Assembly: GCA_021286645.1 (NCBI GenBank)
Contig: JAJTBZ010000020.1
Span: 1-34,710 of the forward strand
Direction: 5' to 3'
Length of the DNA stretch: 34,710 bases
Source of the DNA: Ignavibacteria bacterium
GTDB taxonomy: Bacteria > Bacteroidota > Ignavibacteria > Ignavibacteriales > Ignavibacteriaceae
This document shows, one piece after another, positions 1 to 8,245 of the stretch. Below the pieces are notes generated by a model, which searched no databases, had not been told where the DNA came from, and saw only the letters and a program-made list of their open reading frames with translations. Position 1 is the first letter of the stretch. Each line of letters begins with the position of its first letter. The position numbers and the translations under genes were made by a program.

Positions 1-297
1 TTTCCCCAGTGTAGTTAGCCCATCAATTGTTTTCTTCAGTGAATCAATCATTTCATAGTGCAATTTTCGCTCATTCTCGATAAGAGCAAAAATATTCCGT
101 AACTCGTTTGGTTTTCTACTTAAAATTTCATGAGCACGCGAATTATATAGAAATGCTGAATCAGCCTCCATTTTTATAATCTGGCTCTTGAGTATTTTCT
201 GATAGCCGGGAATGGAATCCTGATTGGAATAAGTGATTGTTTGTGCGAAGCATAAACTGCCGGCTACTATATAAATAGCCAATAAAATCCTAAACAT
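1..297 (-). CDS. Exported hypothetical protein, 3' end cut by window edge
   Basis: The reverse strand is open for 99 codons from an ATG at 297 to the window edge with no stop, so the C-terminus is missing. A strong ribosome site (AGGGGGAA) sits just before the ATG and overlaps the stop of the upstream gene at 307, which fixes the start. The N-terminus (MFRILLAIYIVAGSLCFAQ) looks like a Sec signal peptide with cleavage near residue 18. The rest is charged, rich in E, K, L and S, and probably helical or coiled coil (for example RNIFALIENERKLHYEMI around residues 67-84). I do not recognise a family. Together with the membrane-anchored coiled-coil protein 9 bp upstream it forms a two-gene envelope operon. 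Role unknown; a periplasmic or envelope scaffold is a guess from composition. Confidence 0.7.
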   Translation of the reverse strand, partial: MFRILLAIYIVAGSLCFAQTITYSNQDSIPGYQKILKSQIIKMEADSAFLYNSRAHEILSRKPNELRNIFALIENERKLHYEMIDSLKKTIDGLTTLGK

Positions 298-306
298 GTA
301 TTCCCC

Positions 307-684
307 CTATTTTTGCTCTTTAATTGATTCAAGTTCACCAATTACTTTTTCGTATTGTTGATCGATATTTTTCCGTATCATCTTATCGCGCGTCAGAAAA
401 TCGTTGTATTGCCTATCCACATCAGACTGTAATTTCACCAGACTATTTTTGTAAATCTGCAATGAAACTTCAAGTTCAGCATTCTTCTTCAATAGCATTT
501 GTAAATCAGTTCTGCTTACTCCTAACAGGCTGTCTGCTGACTTTATTTTAAGATTGGCAGACTGTATCTCTTGTTTCGCTTGTTCGATTAAATCATCGTG
601 GTGGAAAAAGTTGTAAATGAATTGACCTGCTATTAGAATAATTATTAATAGCAGACCCAGTTTAACCCCTTTGCCCGATTCCAT
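307..684 (-). CDS. Membrane-anchored coiled-coil hypothetical protein
   Basis: A 125-residue protein starting MESGKGVKLG. I chose the ATG at 684 over an in-frame upstream ATG at 732 because an AGAAGGAG ribosome site lies about 7 nt before it. Residues about 8-28 form one hydrophobic helix (LLLIIILIAGQFIYNFF). The remainder is heptad-like and charged (EIQSANLKIKSADSLL and LQMLLKKNAELEVSLQIYK), predicting a long coiled coil on one side of the membrane, which fits a single-pass protein with an extracytoplasmic coiled coil. No catalytic motif or named family is evident. It is transcribed leftwards together with the exported protein 9 bp downstream, and is divergent from the hybrid kinase at 998, so the two units share the 685-997 promoter region. 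Confidence 0.7.
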   Translation of the reverse strand: MESGKGVKLGLLLIIILIAGQFIYNFFHHDDLIEQAKQEIQSANLKIKSADSLLGVSRTDLQMLLKKNAELEVSLQIYKNSLVKLQSDVDRQYNDFLTRDKMIRKNIDQQYEKVIGELESIKEQK

Positions 685-997
685 GATTGTTCTCCTTCTG
701 ATTAATTGATTACTATACCTGAACCTTTTCAAGAATAAACTTTATTAATAACTAAATCAACAGGGGACGGAAGTTCGGAATATTGCGTTCAATATAGAGA
801 AAACTGGTAAAAAGAACAATGAGTATTCAGATTTGCATGGGTAAATTACTTTCGGAGCAGGAAATTCAGGTCTACTAAACAATTTTTAAAAAAATACGAT
901 ATTAAAGTAATATACAGGCAATTTTCCCTTTTTTTTACTATATTAGATTAAAGTGAATTGATGCTGGAAACCGGTGCTATGGCGGAAAGGATATGAA
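685..997. promoter_or_regulatory. Divergent intergenic region with possible kinase promoter
   Basis: 313 bp without a convincing gene lies between the leftward coiled-coil gene and the rightward kinase. The right half is very AT-rich. TATATT at 939-944, following a run of eight T, could be a -10 element for the kinase; no clear -35 or Bacteroidota-type TTTG/TAnnTTTG pair is seen. The region must contain both divergent promoters, but I cannot place the leftward one. A short dyad (ATATT-6-AATAT) near 779-796 is too weak to call an operator. Confidence 0.3.
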
Positions 998-3900
998 ATG
1001 ACGGCTGGTTCTCTTTGGAATTCAATGGAACATGTTCATCGAATTGCCCGGTTATGGTTAATACTGCCGGTTGCATTAGCTGTTCTTGCTCTAATAGGAT
1101 GGATAAGTAACCTAACGATATTGGCGCAGGGTTTTGTACACCTTAATCCAATGGCCCCATCTACCGCGGTATTACTTATTCTTGTTTCTTGCCAAATTTA
1201 CTTTCACTCACTTAATCATGAAGTCCACAAAAAATTATTTATTCGCCAATTAATAAATGCTGCTATTCTAACTCTAATAATTTTGCTCATTCCGGGTGTG
1301 TTGATTCAGAAGAATTATTCTCTGGAACAATTATTTGGCATTGGGATGACAGGTGCAGGTCGCCCGGCAGAGTTAATGGCCCCAATAACCCTATTCATTT
1401 TTTTCGTACACCAATTAACTGTTTACCTGGGTGTTCAGCCAAATTTTAAATTGAAAAACTTCGGAGCAACTATTGTATCCTTAGTGCTATTACTTATCCT
1501 TGGAATAAATTTAGGGTACGCATTCGATTTATCCACTCTCAGTTCCAAGGATTCAATTGCACCTTCTCTTAGTGCCTCCATTGCTTTTGTTGGCTTGTTA
1601 ATTTCGACTTTACTAATTTATTATCCGACCCAAAGCCCGGTTCAATTATTTATGGGGAATTCATTCAGAGCGGGTTTGTTAAGGAAAATATTACCAGGCA
1701 GTATTATACTTATGGTACTAACCGGCTGGGTAAGTGTAATAATTGCAACAAGGGCTACCGGGTACATAGTGCTCTTACCTGTAATTATTCTGCTTGCTGT
1801 CGTTTTATGGATTTTCTTTGCCAGCAGGGTTGCCAAAACTGAATCCGGATTATTCGAAAGCGAGATCATGCGCAGGGAGGCAACTGAAGCAGAATTAAAA
1901 TATAGTCATGAGCTCGATAGATCGTTATATTCAACCGGTGCAGTCGGAATTGCTGAAACACGTGCGGATGATGGAACTTTCTTAAAGATTAATAAAAAAT
2001 TTGCAGAAATTCTTGGATACCCCGAAGATGAATTGTTGCATAAGAGTTTTCGGGAGATAACGTATGTTGAAGATATCGATAAATCACGAGAAAGTTTGGA
2101 AAGACTTCTCAACGGAGTTACTACAGAAGAAATACTTTCCAAACGTTATATAAGGAAAGATGGTAGTCTTGTTTGGGTAGAATTGGATATTTCGTTATTG
2201 CACAAAGAGGAAAAACGAATTCAGTCTTTTATTGTAATAATTCGCGATTTAACAGGTGAAAAACAAATTGAAGATGAATTGCAAAGACGCATCGACCAGA
2301 ATGAAGAGCAGGCAGCAATCATAGAAAGTTCATCCTTGGCTTACCTGACCGGGACCCGAACAGGAAGAATAATAAATTGTAATCTGGCGTTTACAAAATT
2401 AACTGGTTTTACTATTAATGAAGTTCAATCTTGCAATTGGCTCTCTCAGCTTACGCCCGCTGAGTTTATTGGTATTGATAAAAATGCACTTGACCAACTG
2501 GACAGGTTCGGTGTGCCGGTAACCTATCGGAAAGAGTTAATTAAGAAAGACAGGTCGCATGTTCCGGTTGAAGTATTACTTCAAAAAATTTCTTCACGGG
2601 AAAGTGAAGTCTCTTACTTGAATATGCACTTTACTGATATCTCGCGCACAATTTTAGCAGAAGCTGAGATAATGCGGTTAAATAGAATTAACGATTTTAT
2701 TAGCAAGCTGAACCAACGAATAGCAAGAGTAGCTAATAGAAATGAGTTATTTCAGCAATTATGCGAAATAGCCGTTGAGTATGGAAAATTTAAATTGGCA
2801 TGGGTTGGGCTGGTTGATGATAAAAAGAATGAGATTATTCCACATACAACCAGAGGCAGTCATGTACGGCTTTTTTCATCGATTCATGCTTTCTCATTAG
2901 ATGATACTGAACTTGGTCAAACAACATCGGCAATTGCAATCCGGGATGATCGATGCGCAGTATGTAATGATTTTTCGGATATGACCCTGGTTACATCATT
3001 CCGTGAACAGGCTCTTGCAAATGGTCTGGCAGCTTCGATTTCTGTCCCGATCAAGGAGAATGGAAATATAATAGGAGTATTCACATTATATAGCACAGAG
3101 GCACACTACTTTGGTGAACATGAAGTGATGCTCATAGCTGCGGTAGCCTCAGATATCGACTTTAAATTAGATTCTCTTCACGCCGAAGAGCTCCGACAGA
3201 AGGCTGAACAAGAATTGTATGCAGCCCGTCAATTAGCTTCACGAATTTTTGAAACATCACCTGCGGGAATTATTTTTATTGACGAAAATGGTAGAATAAT
3301 TTTTGTTAATCGGCAAATTGAAGAAATGTTTAGACTACCGAAAGAAAAAATATTCTCGCTTTCGTTGGGCACTCCGGGACTGATATTATCTGAAGTTAAC
3401 GGTGCGATAGTTACAAAAGAGTATGTACGTAGGATATTGTTACCTGCAAAGGATAAGACACTTAACGAACTGAAGCTTTCTATTTTTCTCCCAAATGGAG
3501 GCAGTCTAATTGTTTCTGTAAACGTATCACTCACATTTTCTGATCATGGCGATTTCCTCGGTGCTGTATTAATGGTGAACGATATTTCCGAAAGTCTGAG
3601 TATGAAAGAGAAACTCTTCAAAAGAGAGGAACTCCTCAGTTTAACAGGACGTATGGCAAAAGTAGGAGGCTGGGAATATAACCCTGAAAACCGATCAGGC
3701 ACATGTACAGAGGAATGCTATGCAATTCATGGATTACCGACTCAAGATGTTTTCCATTTGGAGAAATTTCTCGAATTATATCAACAGGAACACCGCGAAC
3801 AGTTTACTAGTGCAATTAATCTGATTAAAGAAACACTAACCCCATTTTATCTGGAATTGCAGATAACAACTCCTAAAGGGGAATTGAAATGGATGTTTGT

Positions 3901-5722
3901 TGCCGGTCATCCAATAATTGCAAATGGCAGACTCGCCCTTATTATTGGCATCTTTCAGGATATAACTGCCCGTAAACTTGCCGAGGATTCATTGATTCAA
4001 CGTTCAAAAGAGTTGGAAGTAATATATTACGCGGGGCAGCAACTTCGATATTTAAAAACGGTAAATGAGCTCAGTAGAGAAATTATTAGCGTATTAGAGG
4101 GCATTATTGATTTCGACTATTGTGCTATTTTATTGCATGATCAGGTAACTAATAAACTTGTGCCTACAGCTATAAGTAATGGAGTCGAAATTCTGTTTGG
4201 ATCTGAAATACACTCATTTGATGCGAATGTTCTTGACGTTGCAGTGGGTGAGGGAATAATCGGTTGGGTAGCTGCAAATGGAAGAAGTGCTAAAGTAGAT
4301 AATACTTCTGAAGACTCCCGTTACAAAAAAATTAAGGACGCAGTCAGATCAGAATTATGTGTTCCGCTTCTTGTTCAGGAACAGGTGTTAGGCGTAGTTA
4401 ATCTTGAATCCCATTTAACAGAGGCATTTACAACAACTGATTTACGGATACTGGAAACTCTTGCAGTACATATAGCTACTGCAATTCAGAATGCAATATT
4501 GTTTGATAAAATTTCGCAGGAATTAGAACATAGTAAAGCGATAGAAGCGGAGTTGGTTGTTACGGCCGAAAAAGCTGATCAGATGAATAGGTTAAAAAGC
4601 ACATTCTTAGCAAATATGAGTCATGAATTGCGCACACCTATGATTGGAATATTAGGATATTCAGAAATTATGGAATCGCCCTCTTTTGATGAAGAAGTAC
4701 GAGAAATGTCGGGACTGATACGCACGAGTGCACGCCGCCTGATGGATACACTTAATCTGCTGCTGGATCTCTCGAAAATTGAAGCGGAGAATCTGGATTT
4801 GTGTATGATGTACTTTGATTGTGTCCTGGTTATTAAAGATCTCTGCGAAGTTTATGATTCCATAGCGAGAAAGAAACAGATAAATCTTACATATTCTGCT
4901 CCGGCGACATCTATAATGATCATGAGTGAGCCGCAGTTATTTAGAACAATAATTCACAATGTTCTGGATAATGCCCTGAAATTCACTCCGGCAGGTGAAG
5001 TAAATATAGAGATTGAGCAACAAGGGAAGGAACCTGATTCATTGATAATAATCCGGGTATCTGATACAGGAATTGGCATTGCTCCGGAGAAGATTACTAC
5101 TATTTGGGAGGCTTTCAGACAGGGTAGTGAAGGAATCAGCAGATTATATGAAGGCTCCGGATTGGGCCTGACAATAACGAAAGGGTTTGTTGAAAGATTG
5201 GGAGGACAAATTTCTGTAGCAAGTGAAGTAGGAAAAGGAAGCATTTTTAGCATTGTATTGCCTTCAGGTGTGAATAGGGGGAAGAATATCCAGTACCCTA
5301 TGTCAAACTCAAAATTAATTACTCCATCGAAGGAAAAGAACTCGGAATTTCGGGTATTATATGTAGATGATGATGATATTGCGGTAGATTTTATGCAGCG
5401 TGTTTTAAAACCGATTTGCAAGCTGGATTATACCGGTTCGGGTGAAGAAGCCCTTGAAATGCTTAATTTGCATACATACCATGCAGTTCTAATGGATGTA
5501 AATTTGGGCGGTGGTATAGATGGATTGGAAGTTACGCGTAGGATACGAGGTAATTCTGATATAAATAAATTACCCGTAATTGCGGTAACTGCTTATGCTA
5601 TGCCCGGAGATGAAAAAGAAATTCTGGAAAGTGGCTGCGATTATTATTTCTCAAAACCTTTTCAAATTGATTCTCTTAAAGAGCTTTTGATTCAAATATT
5701 CCATGAGCGAGATGGCCGATAA
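998..5722 (+). CDS. Membrane-bound hybrid sensor histidine kinase (PAS/GAF array, REC)
   Basis: A 1574-residue sensor kinase. The ATG at 998 is preferred over an in-frame GTG at 974 because AAAGGA lies 6 nt before it. Residues about 15-290 hold roughly eight to nine membrane helices, including the PMAPSTAVLLIL segment typical of multi-pass sensor kinases. Then come PAS (about 305-424), PAS (438-554), GAF (568-726), PAS (741-868), PAS (881-993) and GAF (1006-1171). The HisKA H-box FLANMSHELRTP carries phospho-acceptor His1209. The HATPase domain (about 1308-1425) shows N box HNVLDNALKFTP, G1 DTGIGIAP and G2 GSGLGLTI. A C-terminal receiver (1450-1568) has the DDDD acidic pocket, Asp1500 in LMDVNLGG and Lys in FSKPF. 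All residues needed for kinase and phosphorelay activity are visible. No DNA-binding output domain is present, so a partner phosphotransfer protein or regulator outside the window is expected. The signal is unknown. It overlaps the HEAT-like gene by 20 bp. Confidence 0.95.
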   Translation: MTAGSLWNSMEHVHRIARLWLILPVALAVLALIGWISNLTILAQGFVHLNPMAPSTAVLLILVSCQIYFHSLNHEVHKKLFIRQLINAAILTLIILLIPGVLIQKNYSLEQLFGIGMTGAGRPAELMAPITLFIFFVHQLTVYLGVQPNFKLKNFGATIVSLVLLLILGINLGYAFDLSTLSSKDSIAPSLSASIAFVGLLISTLLIYYPTQSPVQLFMGNSFRAGLLRKILPGSIILMVLTGWVSVIIATRATGYIVLLPVIILLAVVLWIFFASRVAKTESGLFESEIMRREATEAELKYSHELDRSLYSTGAVGIAETRADDGTFLKINKKFAEILGYPEDELLHKSFREITYVEDIDKSRESLERLLNGVTTEEILSKRYIRKDGSLVWVELDISLLHKEEKRIQSFIVIIRDLTGEKQIEDELQRRIDQNEEQAAIIESSSLAYLTGTRTGRIINCNLAFTKLTGFTINEVQSCNWLSQLTPAEFIGIDKNALDQLDRFGVPVTYRKELIKKDRSHVPVEVLLQKISSRESEVSYLNMHFTDISRTILAEAEIMRLNRINDFISKLNQRIARVANRNELFQQLCEIAVEYGKFKLAWVGLVDDKKNEIIPHTTRGSHVRLFSSIHAFSLDDTELGQTTSAIAIRDDRCAVCNDFSDMTLVTSFREQALANGLAASISVPIKENGNIIGVFTLYSTEAHYFGEHEVMLIAAVASDIDFKLDSLHAEELRQKAEQELYAARQLASRIFETSPAGIIFIDENGRIIFVNRQIEEMFRLPKEKIFSLSLGTPGLILSEVNGAIVTKEYVRRILLPAKDKTLNELKLSIFLPNGGSLIVSVNVSLTFSDHGDFLGAVLMVNDISESLSMKEKLFKREELLSLTGRMAKVGGWEYNPENRSGTCTEECYAIHGLPTQDVFHLEKFLELYQQEHREQFTSAINLIKETLTPFYLELQITTPKGELKWMFVAGHPIIANGRLALIIGIFQDITARKLAEDSLIQRSKELEVIYYAGQQLRYLKTVNELSREIISVLEGIIDFDYCAILLHDQVTNKLVPTAISNGVEILFGSEIHSFDANVLDVAVGEGIIGWVAANGRSAKVDNTSEDSRYKKIKDAVRSELCVPLLVQEQVLGVVNLESHLTEAFTTTDLRILETLAVHIATAIQNAILFDKISQELEHSKAIEAELVVTAEKADQMNRLKSTFLANMSHELRTPMIGILGYSEIMESPSFDEEVREMSGLIRTSARRLMDTLNLLLDLSKIEAENLDLCMMYFDCVLVIKDLCEVYDSIARKKQINLTYSAPATSIMIMSEPQLFRTIIHNVLDNALKFTPAGEVNIEIEQQGKEPDSLIIIRVSDTGIGIAPEKITTIWEAFRQGSEGISRLYEGSGLGLTITKGFVERLGGQISVASEVGKGSIFSIVLPSGVNRGKNIQYPMSNSKLITPSKEKNSEFRVLYVDDDDIAVDFMQRVLKPICKLDYTGSGEEALEMLNLHTYHAVLMDVNLGGGIDGLEVTRRIRGNSDINKLPVIAVTAYAMPGDEKEILESGCDYYFSKPFQIDSLKELLIQIFHERDGR

Positions 5723-6425
5723 TCTTAAAAGCTCCATGCAAGATTTGGAGAACCGGGGCTTTATACCAAAAAGAGAACGCCAATTAGATAGCTGCTATTC
5801 GTTACGACAGTTTGGTGAAGATATTAACAGTCCTTTTGCAGTTGTTCGATCACGAGCTGCTTTTAATTCTGCTGTATTACCGGTAGATGAAGTACTGCCT
5901 ACGCTTGTTGCATCTTTGGTCGCTGAAAGAAAACTGTATACGAAGATTGAACTATCCAATGCATTACAACGTATTTCTGAGCCTGCAGTGCCGTACCTTA
6001 CTGCATATTTAGGAACTATTGGGAACAATCAGCATAAAAAATTGCCTGATGCTGTTTCAAAAAAAAATAGTTATCCCTTACCAAGAGATTTGGCCGCCAG
6101 GATTTTATGCCAGATTGGTGTGCCAGCCCTGCCTTATCTTCAAAAGGTTCTGGTCTCGGGTGATCTATATATGATTCGTGAAGCGATTGATTCAATAGGC
6201 TTTATTTCGTTTTACAATAATGATAAAAGCATGTTTGAAGAGTTAAGGAAATGCTTCAATGTCTATTCTCATGACCTGATTATTCGATGGAAAATCTATA
6301 TTGCCTGTAGTTCATTTCCCATGTCTATTGAGTTCCTGGTTACCCAGGTACAGGTTGAAACAATTCATATAATTCAGGATGAAATTAGAAGAAGTATTCG
6401 TATTATTCAGCGAAAGAAATTATAA
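5703..6425 (+). CDS. HEAT-repeat-like protein coupled to the hybrid kinase
   Basis: A 240-residue soluble protein with repeated amphipathic helix pairs resembling HEAT or PBS-lyase repeats: VRSRAAFNSAVLPVDEVLPT, SNALQRISEPAVPYL, RDLAARILCQIGVPALPYL and MIREAIDSIGFISF. The alternating pattern of Ala/Ile/Val helices followed by a Pro-Tyr-Leu turn supports a helical solenoid used for protein binding. The ATG at 5703 overlaps the kinase by 20 bp; an ATG at 5712 also fits and neither has a strong ribosome site, which suggests translational coupling. There is no signal peptide or membrane helix, so it is cytoplasmic. Being co-transcribed and coupled, it may bind the kinase or its target; that role is inference from context. 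The family has no established function that I can name. Confidence 0.75.
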   Translation: MSEMADNLKSSMQDLENRGFIPKRERQLDSCYSLRQFGEDINSPFAVVRSRAAFNSAVLPVDEVLPTLVASLVAERKLYTKIELSNALQRISEPAVPYLTAYLGTIGNNQHKKLPDAVSKKNSYPLPRDLAARILCQIGVPALPYLQKVLVSGDLYMIREAIDSIGFISFYNNDKSMFEELRKCFNVYSHDLIIRWKIYIACSSFPMSIEFLVTQVQVETIHIIQDEIRRSIRIIQRKKL

Positions 6426-6490
6426 GAATAACCTTTTTGTATTAAGTGCATTTTGGGCCGCATTTATTATATACTAATTAAGAGATGAGG

Positions 6491-6994
6491 ATGGAAGAAA
6501 AGCAGCAAATAGAAGATTTACAGAATCAGGTAAATTATCTGAAGAACTTATTACACGAACAATCGGTAATGAGTGCAAGACAACAAATAACTATGTACAA
6601 TGCGCTTCGTTCCAAATATGGTGACGAAGTCGATTCGTTGATTAAACAAGCCCATGGTAATGCAAATAAACAGGCATTTTGTCAAATTGCAAAATCGTTG
6701 CAGCATCAAACAATAGAGGATTTGATTTCTGTTCTATGGGAGCCGGGGCTTAAAATGGGCTTTGAGTATTCAATGGAAAATAAAGATAATGGTATTCAAA
6801 TGCATTGTACCGCTTGCCCTTTTGCTGAATTGTATCGTTCGCAGAATGCTCCGGATTTGGGATATTTGTTATTCTGCCAACCCGATTATGATATTGTAGA
6901 AGGATTTAACCCGAAGATGGGGTTCCGTCGCACAAAAACTCTTATGGAAGGCGATAGCCATTGCGATCATTTTTATTATATGATTGAGGAATAA
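6491..6994 (+). CDS. L-2-amino-thiazoline-4-carboxylate hydrolase family protein
   Basis: A 167-residue cytoplasmic protein resembling the ATC-hydrolase family (PF14196), recognised from the C-terminal block CPFAELYR, YLLFCQPDYDIVEGFNP and FRRTKTLMEGDSHCDHFYY. The named activity, opening of the thiazoline ring on the way to L-cysteine, was established for Pseudomonas; most homologues are untested, so the function here is uncertain. Residues 1-30 form a coiled coil (MEEKQQIEDLQNQVNYLKNL). Cys106, Cys109, Cys129, Cys158 and His160 could form a metal site or carry catalysis. ATG 6491 is chosen because AAGAG lies 6 nt before it; an ATG at 6485 would add two residues. It lies 65 bp after the HEAT gene and may belong to the same transcript. 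Confidence 0.7.
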   Translation: MEEKQQIEDLQNQVNYLKNLLHEQSVMSARQQITMYNALRSKYGDEVDSLIKQAHGNANKQAFCQIAKSLQHQTIEDLISVLWEPGLKMGFEYSMENKDNGIQMHCTACPFAELYRSQNAPDLGYLLFCQPDYDIVEGFNPKMGFRRTKTLMEGDSHCDHFYYMIEE

Positions 6995-7038
6995 ATACAT
7001 ACAATTGAATTTTTAATGTGAAAGTAAAGAATGCTTGT

Positions 7039-7518
7039 ATGGAAATAACCATTGCACGGTTTTCTTCCGGTGATGAATTCAAGGTGAGCAAACTCGTTCA
7101 CCAGGTTTTTAACGAATTCGTTAGCGCCGATTGTACCCCGGATGGCCGAGCCATGTTCTATGATTGGATTAATCCGGAATTTATTGCCCGGCGTCAGAAA
7201 GAAGGCAGATATATGCTTATCGCCTATGTAGAAGGTACGATGGCCGGAGTTATAGAAATGAGGGACAAAAACCATATTGCGTTGCTGTTTGTGTTAACAC
7301 AGTTCCAGGGGAATGGCATTGCCAGAAGGTTATTCGAAGAGGCAAAACAATATTGTATCGAAAAATACCCGGGTATTTCCGGATTTACGGTATTTGCATC
7401 ATTATATTCTGTTAACATTTATCGTGCATTGGGTTTTATACCGTCTGCTGAGGTACAGGAACAAAATGGCATTCGCTTTATTCCAATGGCTTATCAAATT
7501 CCTCAGGCCAACAAATGA
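7039..7518 (+). CDS. GNAT family N-acetyltransferase
   Basis: A 159-residue protein of the Gcn5-related N-acetyltransferase fold, which transfers an acetyl group from acetyl-CoA to an amine. Motif A is clear: ALLFVLTQFQGNGIARRLF around residues 81-99, with the Q-x-x-G-x-G/A pyrophosphate-binding loop as QGNGIA (90-95). Strand beta4 (TMAGVIEMRD, about 67-76) precedes it, and a motif B-like segment (GFTVFASLYSVNIYRALGF) follows with the usual Tyr. The substrate cannot be read from sequence. I start at ATG 7039 because the family fold begins right there; a GTG at 7018 would add seven residues and neither start has a strong ribosome site. The TGA stop overlaps the next ATG (ATGA), so it is translationally coupled to the DUF1697 gene. 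Confidence 0.88.
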   Translation: MEITIARFSSGDEFKVSKLVHQVFNEFVSADCTPDGRAMFYDWINPEFIARRQKEGRYMLIAYVEGTMAGVIEMRDKNHIALLFVLTQFQGNGIARRLFEEAKQYCIEKYPGISGFTVFASLYSVNIYRALGFIPSAEVQEQNGIRFIPMAYQIPQANK

Positions 7519-8054
7519 CGACATATTGTGTATTATTACGTGCCGTAAATGTTGCTGGTAAGAATAAGTTACCCATGGAAGCACTGCGCCAGATATGCAA
7601 TGACCTGGGCGCAAAAAACACGACCACATATATTCAGAGCGGTAATGTTGTTTTTAACCATATTACTACAGATATTTTCGGGCTTCAGAAACAAATCGAA
7701 CATGAATTGCAGGTTCGTTCGTCTGTCATTACTTCCGCATTTATCCTTCCACATCCACGAGTGGAAGAGATTCTTGATTCAATTCCTTTTAAACATTATG
7801 ATAACAAGCATTTATATATTACAGTACTTTCCAAAGAAGCTGATCAACACAATACCGGGCTGAAGAAATATGCTTCCACCAATGAGGATTTTTTCATAAT
7901 ACAAAATAGAATCTATCTCAATCTGCTCAATGGGTATGGAAATACTAAACTCAATAATACCACTGTCGAAAAAGTATTCGATTGTGCAGCGACAACACGA
8001 AATTACACAACCATTCTCAAGTTAGCCGAATTGTGCAGGAAAATTACCGAGTAG
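7515..8054 (+). CDS. DUF1697 family protein
   Basis: A 179-residue soluble protein matching the DUF1697 family over its whole length. The N-terminal signature is clear: YCVLLRAVNVAGKNKLPM, then ALRQICNDLGAKNTTTYIQS and GNVVF (residues about 4-47), which in the family reads LLRGINVGG...TYIQSGNVVF. The C-terminal segment NTTVEKVFDCAATTRNYTTI matches the family ending with T(T/V)RNW(N/R)T. The biochemical function of DUF1697 is not established; homologues are small cytoplasmic proteins widespread in bacteria. The ATG overlaps the stop of the acetyltransferase by 4 bp, so the two are made together. It ends 191 bp before the next gene; I saw no clear terminator in that gap. Confidence 0.88.
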   Translation: MTTYCVLLRAVNVAGKNKLPMEALRQICNDLGAKNTTTYIQSGNVVFNHITTDIFGLQKQIEHELQVRSSVITSAFILPHPRVEEILDSIPFKHYDNKHLYITVLSKEADQHNTGLKKYASTNEDFFIIQNRIYLNLLNGYGNTKLNNTTVEKVFDCAATTRNYTTILKLAELCRKITE

Positions 8055-8245
8055 TTGTATATTTCCATTAGCACAACGATCTGCTTTACTCGTATCTTGT
8101 TAATTTCTCGCCACTTCTCTGCCTTCTACAGGAAGATTATACCGCTTATCGTCCAAGTTTTCTATATATAAGCACATTCCGATAGATTAGAACCGTGATA
8201 ATTGAGAATTCCTTCTAAAACTAGATTAATGATGGGAAGAAGAAC

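Noticed and set aside
4954-5421. 155-codon leftward ORF
   Set aside because: It lies entirely inside the kinase ATPase and receiver coding region, which has intact motifs on the other strand; it is a shadow frame.
7313-7863. Overlapping ORFs of 82 and 104 codons on the plus strand
   Set aside because: They lie in alternative frames of the GNAT and DUF1697 genes, whose family motifs are clear.
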